Below, one piece after another: positions 60,459-64,000 of a stretch of 64,000 nucleotides of DNA. The notes below the pieces were generated by a model, which saw only the letters and a list, made by a program, of their open reading frames with translations, made no database searches and was not told where the DNA came from. Positions within the stretch are counted from its first letter, which is position 1. Every line of letters begins with the position of its first letter. The DNA is from Kiloniellales bacterium (lineage in GTDB: Bacteria; Pseudomonadota; Alphaproteobacteria; Kiloniellales; JAKSBE01): contig JASJBF010000027.1 of NCBI GenBank assembly GCA_030066685.1, positions 1-64,000 on the forward strand. Reading direction: 5' to 3'. A program made the translations under genes and the position numbers.

Positions 60459-61850
60459 TCAGTCGACTCCGCTGCCCGATCCCGACGTCGCCGACCAGGC
60501 TGCGGGCGCGGACCGCAGCTCGCCAGCCGGATGCGGCCAGTGCGGCGCGATGCCGTCGATCGTGAGCGGAAAGCTGAGCCGCCGGGCCGGGCCCCAGGCC
60601 GTGTCCTCGACCGCCGGCGCCAGGTCGTCGGCGCCCGACTCCAGCGGCGCCGGGCCGGGCGCCGGCGGCCGCTGCGCGGTCAGCAGCCGCGCCGTGCGCG
60701 CCAGGGAGAGGCGCGCCGAAAGGATCCGGCCGCGCCGCCGCGCGCCCAGGGCGTGGATCACGGCGGCGGCCAGGAGGTATCCGGTGGCATGGTCGAGCGC
60801 CTGAACCGGCAGCGGGACCGGTCGCGTGGCGCCGGCGGCCGCCATGCCGGCCTGGGCGATCCCGCTGCTCATCTGCACCAGGCTGTCGAAGCCGCGCCGG
60901 CCGGCCCAGGGCCCGGTCCAGCCGTAGGCGTCGAGCGAGACGTCGACCAGCACGGGGTTGATCCGCCGCCGCGCTTCCAGGTCGTAGCCGAGGCCGGGCA
61001 GGGCGCCGGGGCGATAGCCGTGAAGCAGGACGTCGGCCGAGGCGAGCAGGGACTCGAAGGTCTCCCGCGCCGTCGGGACCCGGAGGTCCAGGCCCGCGCA
61101 GCGCTTGCCGAGGGTCACCTCGGGCACCACGCCGGGCTCCTCCCAGCCCGGCGGGTCGATGCGCAGCACCTCGGCGCCGAAGCCGGCGAGGAAGCGGCTG
61201 GCGACCGGTCCGGCCAGCACCCGGGTCAGGTCGAGCACCCGGACCCCGGCGAGCGGCCGGGCGCACTCGACCGCCGCATCTCGGGGGGCGGCGGCGGACT
61301 CCGCCCAGGCGACCAGCGGCTCCCGCGCCACGGCCCGGCCCTGCGGGTGCCGCGCCCAGGCCTCGAGGCTGTGCATCGCCGCGGCGCAGCCGCCGGCCTC
61401 GACGACCGCCGCCTCCAGCGCCGCCGCGTCCCAGCCCGCGACCGCGCGCTCGACCGCCGATCGCTCCGCCGCCACGCCCAGGACCGACAGGGCCGCCGCG
61501 CGATGCGCCGGGGCGTTGGTGTGGAGCCGGATCCAGCCGTCCTTCGCCGGATAGTCGCCGGCGACCGGGTCCCAGGCGGGCGGCAGGCTCCAGCCCTCGG
61601 GATGCAGCGTCCAGCCGAACCAGAGCGAGGCCAGGCGCCGGTCGACCGACACCGCCGACGCCGCGCGCCCCGCCGCGGCATAGCGCGCCAGGGTCAGGCC
61701 TGCGGCTCCGATCGAGGCGACGGCGAGATCGGTCACGGCGAAGCAGGACGGCAGCTCCCCCGTGCCCGAGAGGGAGAGCGACCAGGGACTCGCCGCGCCG
61801 GCTTCGTCCCGGAAGGCGGTCTCGATCTCGGGCAGGAAGCGAGGGGTCAT
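60459..61850 (-). CDS. CaiB/BaiF-type (family III) CoA transferase
   Basis: The 463-residue protein begins MTPRFLPEIETAFRDEAG. The second half has the family core: GVRVLDLTRVLAGPVASRFL, GAEVLRIDPPGWEEPG, LLASADVLLHGYRPGALPGL and LVDVSLDAYGWTGPWAGRRG. The first 190 residues look like a degenerate second CaiB-like domain, so it may be a fused pair. It transfers CoA between carboxylates; the acids are unknown. Confidence 0.83.
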   Translation of the reverse strand: MTPRFLPEIETAFRDEAGAASPWSLSLSGTGELPSCFAVTDLAVASIGAAGLTLARYAAAGRAASAVSVDRRLASLWFGWTLHPEGWSLPPAWDPVAGDYPAKDGWIRLHTNAPAHRAAALSVLGVAAERSAVERAVAGWDAAALEAAVVEAGGCAAAMHSLEAWARHPQGRAVAREPLVAWAESAAAPRDAAVECARPLAGVRVLDLTRVLAGPVASRFLAGFGAEVLRIDPPGWEEPGVVPEVTLGKRCAGLDLRVPTARETFESLLASADVLLHGYRPGALPGLGYDLEARRRINPVLVDVSLDAYGWTGPWAGRRGFDSLVQMSSGIAQAGMAAAGATRPVPLPVQALDHATGYLLAAAVIHALGARRRGRILSARLSLARTARLLTAQRPPAPGPAPLESGADDLAPAVEDTAWGPARRLSFPLTIDGIAPHWPHPAGELRSAPAAWSATSGSGSGVD

Positions 61851-61913
61851 GGCGGAGTCTCCCGAAGGGCGCAGCCCGGTTGCGCGCGGCGCGCCGGTCC
61901 GATTCGCGTCGGC

Positions 61914-62381
61914 TCAGCCGCCGCAGGCCGCCTTGTAGGCCTGCTCGAAGATGACCGTCCAGCCGCCGGTGTAGCCGCCGCGCAGCATCTCGGCCCGCTC
62001 GCCGAAGGCCTCCCAGTTGCTCTGGGTCAACTCGACCCGGGTGCGCCCGGCGTCGAGCGCGGTGAAGCGCACCTCGACCAGGCTCCATTCGTCCAGGTGC
62101 GCCTCCTCGGCCGGGGCGATGTGGAAGTCCATGCTGACAAAGCCGTGCGGCTCGTAGGCCCTGATTCTGCCCCAGCGGTGCTCGCGGCCGTCGGGACCGA
62201 TCTCGACGATCTCGCCGCCTGGCCGGGCGTCGACCCGGACCGTCTGCGCCGGCGCGCCCGCCATGGCCGAGACCGTGAAGCGGCCGAGCGGCCACCAGCT
62301 GTGCATCTCGCTCACGAAGACCGTGAAGGCCTTCTCCTGGCTGCAGGGCACCTCGATGGTCCTGACGATGGGGTCGTGCAC
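61914..62381 (-). CDS. SRPBCC (AHSA1-like) domain protein
   Basis: The 155-residue protein begins MHDPIVRTIEVPCSQEKAF. It has the AHSA1 rhythm: EVPCSQEKAFTVFVSEMHSW, GGEIVEIGPDGREHRWGRI, and a C-terminal helix GGWTVIFEQAYKA. The gene starts 9 bases after the ArsR-type gene. That pairing is common; the ligand of the hydrophobic cavity is unknown. Confidence 0.87.
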   Translation of the reverse strand: MHDPIVRTIEVPCSQEKAFTVFVSEMHSWWPLGRFTVSAMAGAPAQTVRVDARPGGEIVEIGPDGREHRWGRIRAYEPHGFVSMDFHIAPAEEAHLDEWSLVEVRFTALDAGRTRVELTQSNWEAFGERAEMLRGGYTGGWTVIFEQAYKAACGG

Positions 62382-62390
62382 GCGCCTCTC

Positions 62391-62726
62391 CTATGAATCG
62401 GTTTCGCCGGATTCGGTCTCGTCGCTCATGCGCCGCGCGATCTCGGCGCCGTAGGCCGCCAGGACGTCGCTCCAGAAGCTCTCGACGTAGCGGCGCAGCT
62501 CCTCCAGGCCGTCGCGCTTGATCGCGTAGACGCGGCGGTTGCCGCGCGGCTCCACGCTGACCAGCCGGGCGGACTCCAGCACCCTCAGGTGCTGCGACAC
62601 CGCCGGCCGGCTGACCGGCTGGCCCGCCGCCAGCTCGCCCACGGTCTTGGGCCGCGCGCGCAGGGCCTCGAAGATGTGCCGGCGGGTCGGGTCCGCCAGG
62701 GCGGCGAAGACTTCTCCGTAAGTCAT
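62391..62726 (-). CDS. ArsR-family transcriptional repressor
   Basis: The 111-residue protein begins MTYGEVFAALADPTRRHIFE. The winged helix has VGELAAGQPVSRPAVSQHLR and the wing VEPRGNRRVYAIKRDGLEEL. Metal-binding Cys residues are absent, so it senses something other than arsenic or zinc at those sites. It is co-transcribed with the SRPBCC gene and lies below a 20-bp palindrome. Confidence 0.9.
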   Translation of the reverse strand: MTYGEVFAALADPTRRHIFEALRARPKTVGELAAGQPVSRPAVSQHLRVLESARLVSVEPRGNRRVYAIKRDGLEELRRYVESFWSDVLAAYGAEIARRMSDETESGETDS

Positions 62727-62732
62727 TACTTA

Positions 62733-62752
62733 CCGTAAGCTGCAGCTTACGG
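62733..62752. promoter_or_regulatory. 20-bp perfect palindrome, probable ArsR operator
   Basis: CCGTAAGCTGCAGCTTACGG begins 6 bases upstream of the ATG of the repressor gene. Further GTAAG/CTTAC half-sites occur at 62718-62735 (CCGTAAGTC, TACTTAC), so two dimers might bind. The position just upstream of the start is what a repressor site would need. Confidence 0.65.
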
Positions 62753-62862
62753 ATCTGTCAAGGGGCCCGTTTCGCGCCCGCGGTCGGGGTCTGCTGACGG
62801 CCTCCTGTCAGGAGCGCCCTGCTATCCTTCGCGCCGACGAGGCGACAACAGAGGTGGGGGCC

Positions 62863-63312
62863 ATGAAAGAAGAGGGTTTCGAGACCAAGTCCGCGCGCAT
62901 GGAGCGGCTGCTCGAGGTCAGCGTCTTCGCGCCGCAGGAGGACGTCGACCGCATCATGGCGGCGGTCTGCCGGATCACGCCGCTGTCCCAGGGCGAGAAC
63001 TACGACAGCAACGCCCATCAGACGGCCCCGGGGACCGAGCGCTACCGGCCGCTGGACGGCGCCGTGGCGGGCGCGGAGACCGAGGTCCGCAAGCGCCCCG
63101 GCGTGGTCGAGGTCAGCTTCGAGCTGCCCGACGACCAGGCCCTGCTGGAAGAGGTGGTCGAGGCGGTCTTCCAGGTCCACAGCTACCAGGAACCGGTGAT
63201 CAAGGTCCGCCCGGTCCTGGCCTGCCGCTCCAAGGGCCTCGACGACAGCGACAACCCCCACCGCTGGTGGAACACCACCGGCGACTGGAAGAAGCCGGCC
63301 GCGGGCGGCTGA
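62863..63312 (+). CDS. NIF3/CutA-like alpha-beta domain protein
   Basis: The 149-residue protein begins MKEEGFETKSARMERLLEV, with AGAGGTGGGG upstream. Residues 15-125 resemble the ferredoxin-like domain inserted in NIF3/YqfO proteins (EVSFELPDDQALLEEVVEAV, VHSYQEPVIKV). I cannot identify catalytic residues. The function is unknown. It stands alone, divergent from the ArsR gene. Confidence 0.6.
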   Translation: MKEEGFETKSARMERLLEVSVFAPQEDVDRIMAAVCRITPLSQGENYDSNAHQTAPGTERYRPLDGAVAGAETEVRKRPGVVEVSFELPDDQALLEEVVEAVFQVHSYQEPVIKVRPVLACRSKGLDDSDNPHRWWNTTGDWKKPAAGG

Positions 63313-63390
63313 CGGTCTGCGAGCCAAGCTTGCGTGGTGTTTCTCACGCCAGGACGACTCCGCACACAGGCTTCGAAGCCGAATGCGAAC

Positions 63391-63540
63391 TCCCTCCCCC
63401 CTTGTGGGGGAGGGCTGGGGTGGGGGGTATCGCGAAGCGAAAAGGCGATACCGAGGTTGCCTGTGCGGCCTATCGGCCGCCACCCCCTCCGCGCGAAGCG
63501 CCGCGCATACGCGCCCTCCCCCATCAAGGGGGAGGAGGCG
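63391..63540. repeat. GC-rich inverted repeats
   Basis: TCCCTCCCCCCTTG/GGGGGAGGGCTGGGG and GCCCTCCCCCATC/AAGGGGGAGGAGGC bracket a 60-base spacer. The family is the same as at 17379, 21932 and 51811. It occupies most of the first half of the gap 63313-63871. Confidence 0.65.
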
Positions 63541-63567
63541 TGAGGCTCGACCCGCCTCGATCCAAAC

Positions 63568-63781
63568 CGGGCAACCATGGATCAAGTCCGGGCATGACAG
63601 GAGAGGTGGTGGCGCCGGCGGCGAGACCCGGCACGTTTGAGAGGAGGGCGACGCTGTCTAGTCTCTACGCTTCCAGGTCGCCATCACACTCGCTGTCATC
63701 ACCGGACTTGATCCGGTGATCCATGGCCAGCTCCAGACGCCAAGCGGCGCCGTGGATGCCCGGATCAAGTCCGGGCATGAC
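63568..63781. repeat. Three ATGCCCGGATCAAG-type palindromic repeats
   Basis: Copies centre on GGATCAAGTCCGGGCATGAC at 63579-63598 and 63762-63781, and on the inverted, altered GTCATCACCGGACTTGATCC at 63694-63713. This short palindrome is widely dispersed in alphaproteobacterial intergenic DNA. Its role is unknown; no spacer regularity suggests CRISPR. Confidence 0.7.
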
Positions 63782-63871
63782 ATAAGGGAGAGTTGCCGGT
63801 TGAGATCATGCCACCAGCGGCTGATTCACACCCCGAGCCTTCTGGCCTGGATGCCGTGCCGCGCTCTCGCG

Positions 63872-64000
63872 TCAGCCGGCCGCCGCCGCTTCGGGCCCGG
63901 CGCGCCGCCAGGCGGTCAGGCCCTCGTACATATGGTCGAGGAAGGCGCGCACCCGGGCGTTGCGGCGCAGGTCGCGATGGGTCAGCAGCCAGACGTCGGT
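63872..64000 (-). CDS. C-terminal end of a LysR-family regulator (5' part outside window)
   Basis: The last 42 codons read TDVWLLTHRDLRRNARVRAF then LDHMYEGLTAWRRAG before the stop at 63872. WLLTHRDLRRNARVRAFLD is the typical end of the LysR substrate-binding domain. The rest lies beyond the edge, so no target can be inferred. Confidence 0.8.
   Translation of the reverse strand, partial: TDVWLLTHRDLRRNARVRAFLDHMYEGLTAWRRAGPEAAAAG

Noticed and set aside
63568-63781. Possible CRISPR array in the last kilobase
   Set aside because: Three palindromes are unevenly spaced, in both orientations and with no cas genes. They match a common dispersed repeat.
1-64000. tRNA, rRNA, transposase, integrase or toxin-antitoxin genes
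   Set aside because: None could be recognised by conserved motifs in any gap or frame; not proof of absence, since no covariance or profile search was possible.

Overview
The window is about 68% GC by eye, with coding, strand-switching short operons, GTG/TTG starts and families (TRAP dctPQM, BipA, dodecin, Rid proteins, GFA proteins, CaiB-type CoA transferase) typical of Alphaproteobacteria. I infer a Rhodospirillales-like environmental heterotroph; no rRNA, tRNA, phage, transposase, integrase or CRISPR array was seen.

Region 1 (1-10911, all minus strand) is a redox region. An operon running from 7067 leftward off the window encodes a membrane-anchored FAD/[2Fe-2S] reductase, a four-haem cytochrome, a cyclic-nucleotide-binding domain protein fused to a four-cluster ferredoxin, a predicted di-haem membrane cytochrome b and a membrane-anchored cytochrome with at least six CXXCH motifs. 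A second operon (10911 to 7512) encodes a five-haem periplasmic cytochrome and an outer-membrane beta-barrel. Both operons are preceded by the same roughly 31-bp element (27 of 31 identical), so they are probably one co-regulated electron-transfer system. I cannot assign it to a described complex and consider it the best candidate for a new system here.

Region 2 (11-24 kb) is core-like: two SPOR-domain envelope proteins, BipA, an FG-GAP repeat protein, a MarR regulator with an operator on its start codon, YCII, 3-methyladenine glycosylase, a Rid protein, a zinc dehydrogenase and a complete TRAP transporter dctPQM.

Region 3 (24-47 kb) is accessory and mosaic: a GAP-family membrane protein, an adenylate cyclase, a zinc-dehydrogenase relative, a peptide/nickel-type ABC importer, an efflux/amidohydrolase cluster with its AraC regulator, a GFA/epimerase pair, an arginase-like protein and a dienelactone hydrolase. 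Between these modules lie eight decayed copies of the last 50-190 bases of dctM, all in the same orientation as dctM, some with a second conserved element. The modules thus look like cassettes stacked behind the 3' end of a coding gene.

Region 4 (47-64 kb) returns to scattered metabolic and regulatory genes: a SUKH protein, two AraC-type regulators, an orphan substrate-binding protein, a symporter fused to a solute-binding domain, MarR/GFA, Ada-type regulator, PEP-mutase-family lyase, dodecin, two Rid proteins, a metallo-beta-lactamase-fold hydrolase, a CoA transferase, an ArsR/SRPBCC pair and a LysR fragment at the edge. Families of GC-rich inverted repeats occur in several gaps.
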